Assembly (NCBI RefSeq): GCF_018588885.1
Contig: NZ_JAFFIW010000052.1
Location: 1 to 36,809, forward strand
Origin: Mesorhizobium sp. dw_380
GTDB taxonomy: Bacteria; Pseudomonadota; Alphaproteobacteria; Rhizobiales; Rhizobiaceae
DNA length: 36,809 nt
Direction: 5' to 3'
Under the pieces are notes generated by a model that saw nothing but the letters and a program-made list of their open reading frames with translations, had not been told where the DNA came from and did not search any database. Shown one piece after another: positions 25,146 through 34,937 of the stretch; the stretch's first letter is position 1, and the number at the start of each line of letters is the position of its first letter. The position numbers and the translations under genes were made by a program.

Positions 25146-25230
25146 GGCAGTAGGGCAGTAGTAGTAGGGCAGTAGGTGGGGTCCTTCCCCTACTCCCTTA
25201 CTGCCTACTGCCTTACTGCCTACTGCCTTA
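25129..25230. repeat. Inverted repeat with GGGCAGTA-unit arms after the ceramidase remnant
   Basis: The left arm holds five GGGCAGTA units (25129-25160 as four direct copies, then GTAGTA, then a fifth at 25067+100 i.e. 25167-25174). After GGTGGGG and a five-base TCCTT turn the right arm (25187-25230) is the imperfect inverse, alternating CTGCCTTA and CTGCCTA units. It separates the ceramidase remnant from the 3' end of acnA (12 bases away) and could fold into a long hairpin ending the acnA transcript. Same architecture, different unit, as 23021-23113. Confidence 0.75.
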
Positions 25231-25241
25231 TTCCCTTGCCG

Positions 25242-27932
<2,691 letters not shown>

Positions 27933-28218
27933 GTGCGATCCGTCCTTGTCTGTTCAGCCTGAAAGGGAACGGACGCCGATGGCATGCAATCACGCGCAAA
28001 GGTGCGGGTACGGCCATTTCCGCTGTCCGTTCCCAGCCAACCCGAGCCGTTCAAGGCGGCGCGTGCGCTGGTTCGGCGCTAATTCTGTTCCCGTGCCGAC
28101 CGCTGGCACGGATGCATCGCATATAGAGAATTTTCTGGAATAGTTCTAGACAGTCGAAAAAGCAAATTTGTGCGATGCGGCAGCGCTCGCGAAACATTGT
28201 TTTCAGGGCAGGCGAGGG

Positions 28219-28827
28219 ATGCGGCTTATCGCCGAAAATCTGGGCGGCGAACGCGGCGGCGAGACGGTGTTTTCCGGCATTGGCTTTGCGCTGGATCGAG
28301 GCCAGGCGCTGGTCGTTACCGGGCCGAACGGATCAGGCAAATCGACCTTGCTCAGGATCATCGCGAGTCTGCTGCCGGTGGCGGAGGGCAGCGTGCTGCT
28401 CGAGGGCGGCGGCGAGGCGTTTCCATCGATTGCCTCGGCCTGCCACTATCTCGGCCACCAGAACGCGATGAAGACGGCGCTCAGCGTGGTGGAAAACCTG
28501 CGGTTCTGGCGCGACTTCAATGGCGGCGGAGAGATCGGCGTCGAAGAAGCGCTGGAGACGGTCGGGCTGGGCGGCATCGGCCATCTGCCGTTCGGCTATC
28601 TCTCGACCGGCCAGCGGCGCCGCGCCGCGATCGCCAAGCTCCTGGTCAGCCACCGGCCGCTGTGGCTGCTGGATGAGCCGACGGCGGGGCTGGACAGCGC
28701 TTCGGAGGCGCGGTTTGCGGGACTGATGGGGAGGCATTGTGCGGCGGGCGGGATGATTGTTGCGGCGACGCATCTGCCACTGGGGCTGGAGGGGGCGCAG
28801 GCGTTGGTGATGGGGCAGGCCTTTTGA
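28219..28827 (+). CDS. ccmA: Cytochrome c biogenesis heme exporter ATP-binding protein CcmA
   Basis: A 202-residue ABC ATPase of the CcmABCD complex, which uses ATP to release holo-CcmE from CcmC so that heme can be delivered to apocytochromes. Walker A GPNGSGKST is at residues 35-43, an atypical signature LSTGQRRR (usual in CcmA) at 128-135 and Walker B WLLDEP at 149-154. I chose ATG 28219 (MRLIAENLGG, preceded by GGCGAGGG); the frame is open upstream to 28168 but without family similarity. It is the first gene of the ccm cluster. A 38-bp-armed palindrome separates it from ccmB, so co-transcription may be impaired or controlled there. Confidence 0.95.
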   Translation: MRLIAENLGGERGGETVFSGIGFALDRGQALVVTGPNGSGKSTLLRIIASLLPVAEGSVLLEGGGEAFPSIASACHYLGHQNAMKTALSVVENLRFWRDFNGGGEIGVEEALETVGLGGIGHLPFGYLSTGQRRRAAIAKLLVSHRPLWLLDEPTAGLDSASEARFAGLMGRHCAAGGMIVAATHLPLGLEGAQALVMGQAF

Positions 28828-28845
28828 TGACGGCACTCTACGGCG

Positions 28846-28998
28846 CCCCCCTCTGTCCTGCCGGACATCTCCCCCTCAAGGGGCGAGATTGGCAGCTTCG
28901 GCATCGCACCATTCTTTCAGCGGTTGTAATTGGCGAAGACCGAAGTGACATCCGATCTCCCCCCTTGAGGGGGAGATGTCCGGCAGGACAGAGGGGGG
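28846..28998. repeat. Long perfect inverted repeat between ccmA and ccmB
   Basis: A 38-base left arm (28846-28883; contains CTCTGTCCTGCCGGACATCT and CCCCCTCAAGGGG) is perfectly complementary to the right arm (28961-28998), enclosing 77 bases. It fills nearly all of the 196-base gap between ccmA and ccmB, where rhizobial ccm genes normally sit very close. Perfect arm identity suggests recent insertion or conversion. From memory this wording belongs to a common Mesorhizobium intergenic palindrome; the related CTCCCCCTCGATGGGGGAG core is inside ftsY in this window. Confidence 0.85.
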
Positions 28999-29023
28999 TG
29001 CCTGGGCGAAGGCATCTCACATC

Positions 29024-29689
29024 ATGCTAGCCCTCCTCCTCCGCGACATCCGGCTCAACATCCGCGCCGGCGGCGGCGCGCTGACCGGCGTCATCTTCTT
29101 TCTCGCCGTTATCGCCACTATCCCCTTCGGCGTCGGGCCCGACCTCAAGCTGCTTTCCCGCATCGGCCCGGCGATCCTGTGGATCGGCGCGCTGCTCTCC
29201 TGCCTGCTTGGGCTCGACCGGCTGTTCCAGGCCGACCGCGAGGACGGCTCGCTCGATCTGCTGGTGCTCGGCAACGACCGGCACATGCTGGCCTTGACGG
29301 TGCTGGTGAAATGCCTGGCGCATTGGGCTGGCAGCGTGCTGCCGTTGGTCATCGCCGCGCCCTTGCTCGGCCTGTTCATGAACATGGAGCCGCTCAGCAT
29401 CGGCGCCACGGCGCTGACGCTGCTGGTCGGCACGCCGGCGATCACCTTCATCGGCGCTGCCGGTGCCGCGGTGGCGGTGGCGCTGCCGCGCGGCGGGCTC
29501 TTGATCTCGGTGCTGGTGCTGCCGCTCACCATACCGGTGCTGATCTTCGGCGTCTCGGCGAGCTACGGCGCGACGGCCAATCCCGATCCTTTCCTGCAGC
29601 CCTTCCTCATTCTTGCCGCGCTGACGCTGTTTCTTAGCGTGCTGGGGCCGGTCTCGGCGGCGCTGGCGCTGCGCCACGGTACGGATTGA
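29024..29689 (+). CDS. ccmB: Heme exporter membrane protein CcmB
   Basis: A 221-residue inner-membrane protein with six predicted transmembrane helices, the permease partner of CcmA in System I cytochrome c maturation. Family features include the N-terminal LLLRDIRLNIR, FFLAVIATIPFGVGPD in the first helix region, and DREDGSLDLL plus KCLAHWAGSVLP. The size matches CcmB. ATG 29024 is the family start, but the 5' side is only 25 bases from a long palindrome and lacks a strong ribosome-binding site (GAAGG ~10 bases upstream at best), so expression could be affected. An in-frame ATG at 28976 lies inside the palindrome and is unlikely. Confidence 0.94.
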   Translation: MLALLLRDIRLNIRAGGGALTGVIFFLAVIATIPFGVGPDLKLLSRIGPAILWIGALLSCLLGLDRLFQADREDGSLDLLVLGNDRHMLALTVLVKCLAHWAGSVLPLVIAAPLLGLFMNMEPLSIGATALTLLVGTPAITFIGAAGAAVAVALPRGGLLISVLVLPLTIPVLIFGVSASYGATANPDPFLQPFLILAALTLFLSVLGPVSAALALRHGTD

Positions 29690-29828
29690 CCGGCGTCAGT
29701 CGCCGGAGGTGTGATGTCAAGGACTGCGGCGCGGCGGCCAATTGCGAAGCCGCCGCCGCGGGGCTAAGGGAAGGCATGGTCGAGCAAGGCGGACGGTTGG
29801 AAAGAGACGTGGCGACGGAGCGCTCCGC
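29690..29828. other. ccmB-ccmD gap where ccmC is expected but absent
   Basis: Only 139 bases separate ccmB from ccmD; a ccmC gene (about 240-260 codons, WWD-domain heme handling protein) does not fit and none of its motifs appear in any frame. The gap begins with a good ribosome-binding sequence GGAGGTG just before ATG 29714, which opens a 17-codon frame, and ends with an 18-codon frame from ATG 29776 that overlaps the ccmD start as ATGA. These could be scars of a deleted gene's two ends, but I cannot show homology. Confidence 0.55.
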
Positions 29829-29996
29829 ATGAGTGCGCATGCGCTTTACGTGACCGCGGCCTATGCCATCACCGCCATCGTGCTGGCTGGGCTGATCGGC
29901 TGGATCGTGCTCGACCAGCGGGCACGCAAGCGCGAGCTCGCAGAACTCGAAGCGACCGGCGTGCGGCGTCGTTCCGACAAGGTCGCCAAACCATGA
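29829..29996 (+). CDS. ccmD: Heme exporter protein CcmD
   Basis: A 55-residue single-pass membrane protein. One transmembrane helix at about residues 8-28 (YAITAIVLAGLIGWIVLDQ) is followed by a positively charged cytoplasmic tail, RARKRELAELEATG, the standard CcmD layout. CcmD stabilises CcmABC and is needed to release holo-CcmE. It overlaps ccmG by four bases (ATGA), showing coupled translation. The start at 29829 itself overlaps the stop of a tiny 18-codon frame by ATGA, hinting that a longer gene once ended here. Confidence 0.88.
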   Translation: MSAHALYVTAAYAITAIVLAGLIGWIVLDQRARKRELAELEATGVRRRSDKVAKP

Positions 29997-30571
29997 GCAC
30001 AGGGACGGAAACGCCGACGCCCAGTCGCCGCCTGTTCGTGCTCTTGCCGCTGCTGGTCTTTCTCGGCCTGGCGGGGCTGTTCCTGTCGCAGCTGTTGTCG
30101 GGGCGCGATATCTCGGAAGTGCCTTCGGCGCTGATCGGCCTGCCGGCGCCGCCGACCAACCTGCCGGCGCTGGAGGGGTCAAACCTGCCGGGGCTCGATT
30201 CAAAGGCGTTCGCCGGCAAGGTCACGCTGGTCAACGTGTTCGCATCGTGGTGCGCGCCGTGCCGCGAAGAGCACCCGGTGCTGCTGGCACTGGCGCAGGA
30301 CAAGCGATTCACCATGGCGGCGCTGAACTACAAGGACCAGCCGGAAAACGCCCGCCGGTTCCTCGGCGATCTCGGCAATCCGTTCCAGGCGATCGGCGTC
30401 GACGAAGCCGGTCGCACGGCGATCGACTGGGGTGTCTATGGCGTGCCGGAGACCTTCGTCGTCGGCAAGGACGGCAAGATCGCCTACAAGCATGTCGGCC
30501 CGCTGACGGCGGAGTCGGCGCGGGATTTGTTGCTGCCGCAGATCGAGAAAGCGCTGGCGGCGCCGAACTGA
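29993..30571 (+). CDS. ccmG: Thiol:disulfide interchange protein CcmG (DsbE)
   Basis: A 192-residue membrane-anchored periplasmic thioredoxin. After an N-terminal anchor (about residues 12-34) comes the DsbE/CcmG signature with GKVTLVNVFASWCAPCREEH; the redox cysteines are C87 and C90 in WCAPC. GVYGVPETFVVGKDGKI, with its cis-proline, completes the fold. The protein reduces the CXXCH thiols of apocytochromes before heme attachment. It is the last gene of the cluster here; ccmE, ccmF and ccmH are elsewhere, as usual in alphaproteobacteria. The start is fixed by the four-base overlap with ccmD. Confidence 0.95.
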   Translation: MSTGTETPTPSRRLFVLLPLLVFLGLAGLFLSQLLSGRDISEVPSALIGLPAPPTNLPALEGSNLPGLDSKAFAGKVTLVNVFASWCAPCREEHPVLLALAQDKRFTMAALNYKDQPENARRFLGDLGNPFQAIGVDEAGRTAIDWGVYGVPETFVVGKDGKIAYKHVGPLTAESARDLLLPQIEKALAAPN

Positions 30572-30585
30572 CGTGGCAACCAAGG

Positions 30586-30810
30586 CTTCGTCATCCTAGG
30601 GCGAAGCAAGGAGCGAAGCGACGCGTCGCAAACCCTAGGTGTTTGCGCCGGGATATTTCCCAATAAATGCGGCGGTCCGATACGCGCTTATTGGCGCGCA
30701 ATCACGGATCATCGCGAACAAGTTCTGCATCGCTGCGGTGCTCGAAAGTCACGGCATGGATCCTTGGGTCTTCGCTCCGCTTCGCGTCGCTACGCCCAAG
30801 GATGACGAAG
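30586..30810. repeat. Dispersed palindromic repeat, family A copy 3
   Basis: Left end CTTCGTCATCCTAGGGCGAA with GGAGCGAAGCGACGCG; right end GCGTCGCTACGCCCAAGG then ATGACGAAG, inverted relative to the left. CAAACCCTAGG faces CATGGATCCTTGGGTC. It occupies the gap between the convergent ccmG and DUF1127 genes. The middle (about 30640-30740) is unrelated to the other copies. Confidence 0.75.
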
Positions 30811-30830
30811 GTGATAGGTCGGCCGAATAC

Positions 30831-30998
30831 TCAGCCGTAGATCTGCTTGTGGATCTGGTACAGCATTTCCGAGCGGTCGGCGCGCATGTCGGCGAGATCG
30901 CGGCTGGAGAAGCTGTCGATTTCGGCGACGAGGCGGTTGTAGTGCTTGCGCTTGGCGATGCTGCTGCGGGCGCGGGTCATGAGATCGTTGAAGATCAT
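30831..30998 (-). CDS. Small DUF1127 family protein
   Basis: A 55-residue basic protein. The C-terminal half, RLVAEIDSFSSRDLADMRADR, matches the DUF1127 domain (PF06568), an arginine-rich motif; small members in alphaproteobacteria have been linked to RNA binding, phosphate and carbon metabolism in Agrobacterium and Rhodobacter. I chose ATG 30998 (MIFNDL) because AAGGAA precedes it at good spacing; upstream in-frame codons up to 31103 run through an inverted repeat. A perfect 15-bp inverted repeat (31073-31112) lies 75-115 bases upstream, a possible operator. Confidence 0.85.
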   Translation of the reverse strand: MIFNDLMTRARSSIAKRKHYNRLVAEIDSFSSRDLADMRADRSEMLYQIHKQIYG

Positions 30999-31072
30999 AG
31001 CAAGGTTCCTTCTGTGCCGCATTTGTCGCGGCCGGTTCTTCCTCCCTTGATCGATACGGATCATGACATAGG

Positions 31073-31112
31073 AATGGTGCATTGCAAAAAGAAGATGTTG
31101 CAATGCACCATT
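31073..31112. promoter_or_regulatory. Perfect 15-bp inverted repeat, possible operator
   Basis: AATGGTGCATTGCAA (31073-31087) is exactly inverted at TTGCAATGCACCATT (31098-31112), separated by ten bases (AAAGAAGATG). Each arm contains TGCAATGCA, i.e. TGC-N3-GCA, the spacing reported for PhaR/AniA-type regulators of polyhydroxyalkanoate genes. It lies upstream of the leftward DUF1127 gene and about 180 bases upstream of the rightward lactonase gene, so it could regulate either. It could also form an RNA hairpin. Confidence 0.5.
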
Positions 31113-31293
31113 GCACGCAGCGCATAGCCGGTTAATCGGATCCTAAGGCGCGTTCTTGTTGGGCGGTCGCGGGCCGGGCCCGACCGGCCGGCTGCTTCCT
31201 GTCTGTTTTGTCGTACAATTGAGAAGGCGCCGTCTTGCCATATCGATCGTAGGCTGGCTTGATCCGACATCACGTGATGCCGGGAGGAAATGC

Positions 31294-32214
<921 letters not shown>

Positions 32215-32215
32215 G

Positions 32216-32338
32216 GCTGCTGGAAACTCTTCTCTGGCGGCCGTTGTTGGCGTTGCTGCGCATACAAGCAGCGCCAGCCGTGCCGCGGCTGCCATTGCCG
32301 CCGTCACGCGACTTGCCAGAGCAAATTTCGAACCAGCG
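32216..32338. repeat. Dispersed palindromic repeat, family B copy 2
   Basis: Left end GCTGCTGGAAACTCTTCTCT then GGCGGCC, right end TTGCCAGAGCAAATTTCGAA then CCAGCG. This matches the 16010-16181 element at both ends (GGAAACTC-CTCTGGCGGCC and CCAGAGC-AATTTCGAA), while the interiors differ, with GCGCCAG/CAGCGCC-type stems here. It begins two bases after the lactonase stop codon and ends 38 bases before the tautomerase gene. Confidence 0.7.
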
Positions 32339-32376
32339 TCCCGACCGTGGCCGGCAAAATTCAAGGGGAGAAAATC

Positions 32377-32583
32377 ATGCCATTCGTCAACATCCGCATC
32401 GTCAAGGAAGTGATCGCCGCCGATCCGGCAGGCAAGAAGGCTGACATCGCCAGGAAAGTCACAGCGGCCATCATGGATGCCACCGGGCTCGGCAATGACG
32501 ATGTCTGGGTGGTCTTCGAGGAGGTCAACGCCCGCGACTGGTATGTCGGCAAGACCGATGTCGAGACGCGGAGGAAGGGGTAG
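32377..32583 (+). CDS. 4-oxalocrotonate tautomerase family protein
   Basis: A 68-residue protein of the 4-OT family (PF01361). After removal of Met the N-terminal residue is Pro-1 (PFVNIRIV), the catalytic base in this family. The length is within the family range (about 60-80). A conserved WVVFEEV and DWYVG segment supports the fold. The enzyme isomerises enol or keto acids; the substrate is not predictable from sequence and no aromatic catabolic operon is adjacent. GGGGAG stands at good distance before ATG 32377; an in-frame start at 32347 is less likely because the catalytic proline must follow the initiator Met. Confidence 0.9.
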   Translation: MPFVNIRIVKEVIAADPAGKKADIARKVTAAIMDATGLGNDDVWVVFEEVNARDWYVGKTDVETRRKG

Positions 32584-32632
32584 GGTAGAGCGCCTTGCAG
32601 CCGCAAACGCTGGAGGATAGCCAAAGCCTCCC

Positions 32633-32868
32633 GACTTCGTCATCCTAGGGCGAAGCAGTCGCGAAGCGACGTCGCGGAGACCCTAGGATCCATGCCGGGA
32701 CTTCCGAGCGCGATAACGGTGCAATGCTGTCTGCGGCGCGGTCGGCGTTAGTATCCAACGTCAGGCTGCCCCTCTTGGACCGCTGCATTCTACGGCAAAG
32801 GTCGCGGCATGGATTCTAGGGTCTGCGCCGCGTCGCTACGCTCCTTGCTCCGCCCTAGAATGACGAAG
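32633..32868. repeat. Dispersed palindromic repeat, family A copy 4
   Basis: Left end ACTTCGTCATCCTAGGGCGA, right end CCGCCCTAGAATGACGAAG; the ACCCTAGGATCCATGCC block faces GGCATGGATTCTAGGGTC. It sits between the convergent tautomerase and FMN reductase genes. Arms near the ends are almost identical to copy 3, while the core (about 32700-32800) is different. Confidence 0.75.
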
Positions 32869-32891
32869 GCGTGTTGTTGGCCGCCAAAAGA

Positions 32892-33422
32892 TCACCGCGT
32901 GCGAATGAAATCGGCGAAGGCCTTGAGCGCGTCATGCATCGCCAGCACATTCGCCGGCTCCGCCAGGATGCTTTCCACCTCCGGCGGCTTCTTGCCAAGC
33001 AGCGCGATCTCCAGCCCGCCGTCATAAAGCGCGAACGACATGGTGCGCATGATCTCGGCCAGGGCGGCGCGGGCATAGAGCGAGCGCGGCGAGGCGTGCG
33101 CCAGCATGGCCGGCTTGGCGACGGCGGCGTCGCGCGACACCAGCCAGTCGAGCGCGTTCTTCAGCCCGCCCGGCACGCCATGGGCATATTCAGGACAGGA
33201 GACAATGACGCCGTCGGCGCTGGTGACGGCGTCGATCAGGTCGGCGGCTTCGCTTGGCGTCCGCTCGCCCTCGTCGTCCGGGTTGAAGATCGGCAAGCGG
33301 CCGAGACCGTCATAGACGGTGACGCGGCAGCCGGAAGGCGCGTTGCGCGCCAGTGCCGCGACCAGCGCCGAATTGGTGGAGGCCGCGCGCAGGCTGCCGG
33401 AAATGGCAAGGATGTTCAGCAA
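32892..33422 (-). CDS. NADPH-dependent FMN reductase family protein
   Basis: A 176-residue flavodoxin-like reductase (PF03358). The FMN phosphate loop SGSLRAASTNSAL is at about residues 9-21 and the isoalloxazine-contact motif PEYAHGVPGGLKNALDW at about 78-94, the standard pair for the NAD(P)H:FMN/quinone/chromate/azo reductase family. It should reduce flavin, quinone or other electron acceptors with NADPH; physiological substrate unknown. The gene is downstream of the PPOX-family gene on the same strand (133-base gap), possibly in one transcript with yciB and ftsY upstream. The start at 33422 gives a natural beta-strand MLNILAI. Confidence 0.93.
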   Translation of the reverse strand: MLNILAISGSLRAASTNSALVAALARNAPSGCRVTVYDGLGRLPIFNPDDEGERTPSEAADLIDAVTSADGVIVSCPEYAHGVPGGLKNALDWLVSRDAAVAKPAMLAHASPRSLYARAALAEIMRTMSFALYDGGLEIALLGKKPPEVESILAEPANVLAMHDALKAFADFIRTR

Positions 33423-33554
33423 GGCAAGTCCGGACGAATCGTGGCCAGGGCAATTCCAGGAGGAATGTGAACTGATTTTCCGTCAGGAATTGCATTCAAT
33501 AAGGAGACGGAGCGGTTCGGCGTCTGCGTGAGACGAGGAATCGCTGCGGGCAGG

Positions 33555-34175
33555 CTACCACATGGTCTGTTTGTAGTCGTCGTCCAGCCAGCGGTCGGTC
33601 GCCTCGGCCGAATCGGCCAATGCCAGCTGGTCGCGCAGGATCTGGCCGAGCGTCGGCAGCGTCGCGCGGTCGTACCAGCTCTCCGGCTTCCACAGATCGG
33701 AGCGCATGAAGGCCTTGGCGCAATGCATGTAGGCGGCCTTGACGGCGACGACGATGACGCTTTGGGGCTCCTTGCCGTCGACAGCCAGGCGTTCGCGCAA
33801 GCCCGCGTCGACGGTGATGCGGGCATCGCCGTTGATGCGCAGCGTCTCGTTCATGCCGGGAATAAGGAAAAGCAGCCCGACCGAAGGATTGCGCAGGATG
33901 TTCTCCAGCGTGTCCAGCCGGTTGTTGCCGGGCCGGTCAGGAATGGCGATGGTCCTGTCGTCGAGAATGGCTGCGAAGCCGGGCTTGTCACCCTTCGGCG
34001 TCACGTCGGCATTGCCGTCACCGTCGGAGGAGCCGATCAGCACGAAAGGGCTTTTGCCGATGAAGGAACGGCAATGGCCGTCCAGCGCCCTCAATTCCTT
34101 GCGGATCGAGCCGTCCGTCGGGCGCGGCGTCTTGTAGATCGTGCGCAACTCGTCGCGCGTGGTGACGAATTCCAT
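33555..34175 (-). CDS. Pyridoxamine 5'-phosphate oxidase (PPOX) family FMN-binding protein
   Basis: A 206-residue protein with a split-barrel FMN-binding domain of the PPOX superfamily (PF01243). DVTPKGDKPGFAAI and ILDDRTIAIPDRPGNNRLDTLENIL are typical of the MSMEG_1061/DR2398-type subgroup. These proteins bind FMN (sometimes F420 or heme) and are not expected to act in pyridoxal phosphate synthesis, as the substrate-binding residues of PdxH are absent. Possible role: reduction or oxidation of small xenobiotics or flavin storage. It lies 37 bases downstream of yciB. The start ATG 34175 begins MEFVTTRDELRTIY, the typical N-terminus. Confidence 0.87.
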   Translation of the reverse strand: MEFVTTRDELRTIYKTPRPTDGSIRKELRALDGHCRSFIGKSPFVLIGSSDGDGNADVTPKGDKPGFAAILDDRTIAIPDRPGNNRLDTLENILRNPSVGLLFLIPGMNETLRINGDARITVDAGLRERLAVDGKEPQSVIVVAVKAAYMHCAKAFMRSDLWKPESWYDRATLPTLGQILRDQLALADSAEATDRWLDDDYKQTMW

Positions 34176-34186
34176 GGCTCTCCCCC

Positions 34187-34225
34187 TTATCTGCCAGCCT
34201 TATCTGCCAGCCTTATTTGCCAGCC
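34187..34225. repeat. 13-bp tandem triplet at the yciB stop codon
   Basis: Three direct copies of TTATCTGCCAGCC (third copy TTATTTGCCAGCC) at 34187, 34200 and 34213. On the minus strand the copy at 34213 encodes the final AGK and the TAA stop of YciB; the other two follow in the spacer to the PPOX gene. Because the period is not a multiple of three, unit gain or loss would alter the YciB C-terminus or the spacing to the downstream gene. Confidence 0.8.
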
Positions 34226-34887
34226 TTCTCTTCCCCGCCTGTCTTGTCGTCCAGCGAATGGCGCAGGATCAGCGGCATCTGGCTGAAAGTGAACAGAAGC
34301 GTGATCGGCATGATGCCCCAGACCTTGAAGGTAACCCAGGCGTTGGTGGAAAAATTGCGCCACACCACCTCGTTGACGACGGCCAGGAAGATAAAGAACA
34401 GACCCCAGCGGAAGGTGAGCTTACGCCAGCCTTCGGCATCGAGCCTGAAGGCGGAATCGAAGACATAGCCAAGCAGCGACCGGCCGAAGAACAGGCCGCC
34501 GAGCAGCACGCCGCCGAACAGCGTGTTGACGATGGTCGGCTTCATCTTGATGAAGATGTCGTCCTGCAGATAGAGCGTCAGCGCGCCGAAGATGAAAACG
34601 ACGACGCCCGACACCATCGGCATGATCGGCAAGGTGCGCGTCAGCAGCCATGAGGCGATCAGAGCGATGGCGGTCGCGGCCATGAACAGGCCGGTGGCGA
34701 CGAAGATCGGACCGCCGAATTCACCCAGGACCGGGAATTTCTGCACCAGCCATTCGCCGCGCGCATTGGCGAAGAAAAACACCATCAACGGCCCCAGTTC
34801 GAGAACGAGCTTGAGCAGGGGATTGACGCCTTCCTTCTTCTCCTTCTGCGGGTCGGACGGATCGCGTTCGAGGATGGGTGGGTTCAT
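34213..34887 (-). CDS. yciB: Inner-membrane-spanning protein YciB / intracellular septation protein A
   Basis: A 224-residue protein with five to six predicted transmembrane helices, matching YciB/IspZ (PF04279). Family blocks: LELGPLMVFFFAN at about residues 29-41, FGGPIFVATGLFM, then QDDIFIKMKPTIVN and the Trp-rich AFRLDAEGWRKLTFRWGLFF. The protein is linked to envelope synthesis and cell division in E. coli and Shigella, interacting with the elongasome and divisome; mechanism unclear. It is 50 bases downstream of ftsY, the conserved rhizobial order, and both are likely in one transcript. The stop codon sits in a 13-bp tandem repeat. Confidence 0.94.
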   Translation of the reverse strand: MNPPILERDPSDPQKEKKEGVNPLLKLVLELGPLMVFFFANARGEWLVQKFPVLGEFGGPIFVATGLFMAATAIALIASWLLTRTLPIMPMVSGVVVFIFGALTLYLQDDIFIKMKPTIVNTLFGGVLLGGLFFGRSLLGYVFDSAFRLDAEGWRKLTFRWGLFFIFLAVVNEVVWRNFSTNAWVTFKVWGIMPITLLFTFSQMPLILRHSLDDKTGGEEKAGK

Positions 34888-34937
34888 GATCTTCCTTCTT
34901 ATACACGATCCCGGTCAGACTTCCCGGGATCATGCCG

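Noticed and set aside
25129..25230. CRISPR-like array of GGGCAGTA units
   Set aside because: Units are only eight bases with no spacers, and the two halves are inverted, not direct; no cas genes.
28838..29020. Short protein-coding frames in the ccmA-ccmB palindrome
   Set aside because: They are by-products of the inverted repeat, readable on both strands with nearly the same peptide.
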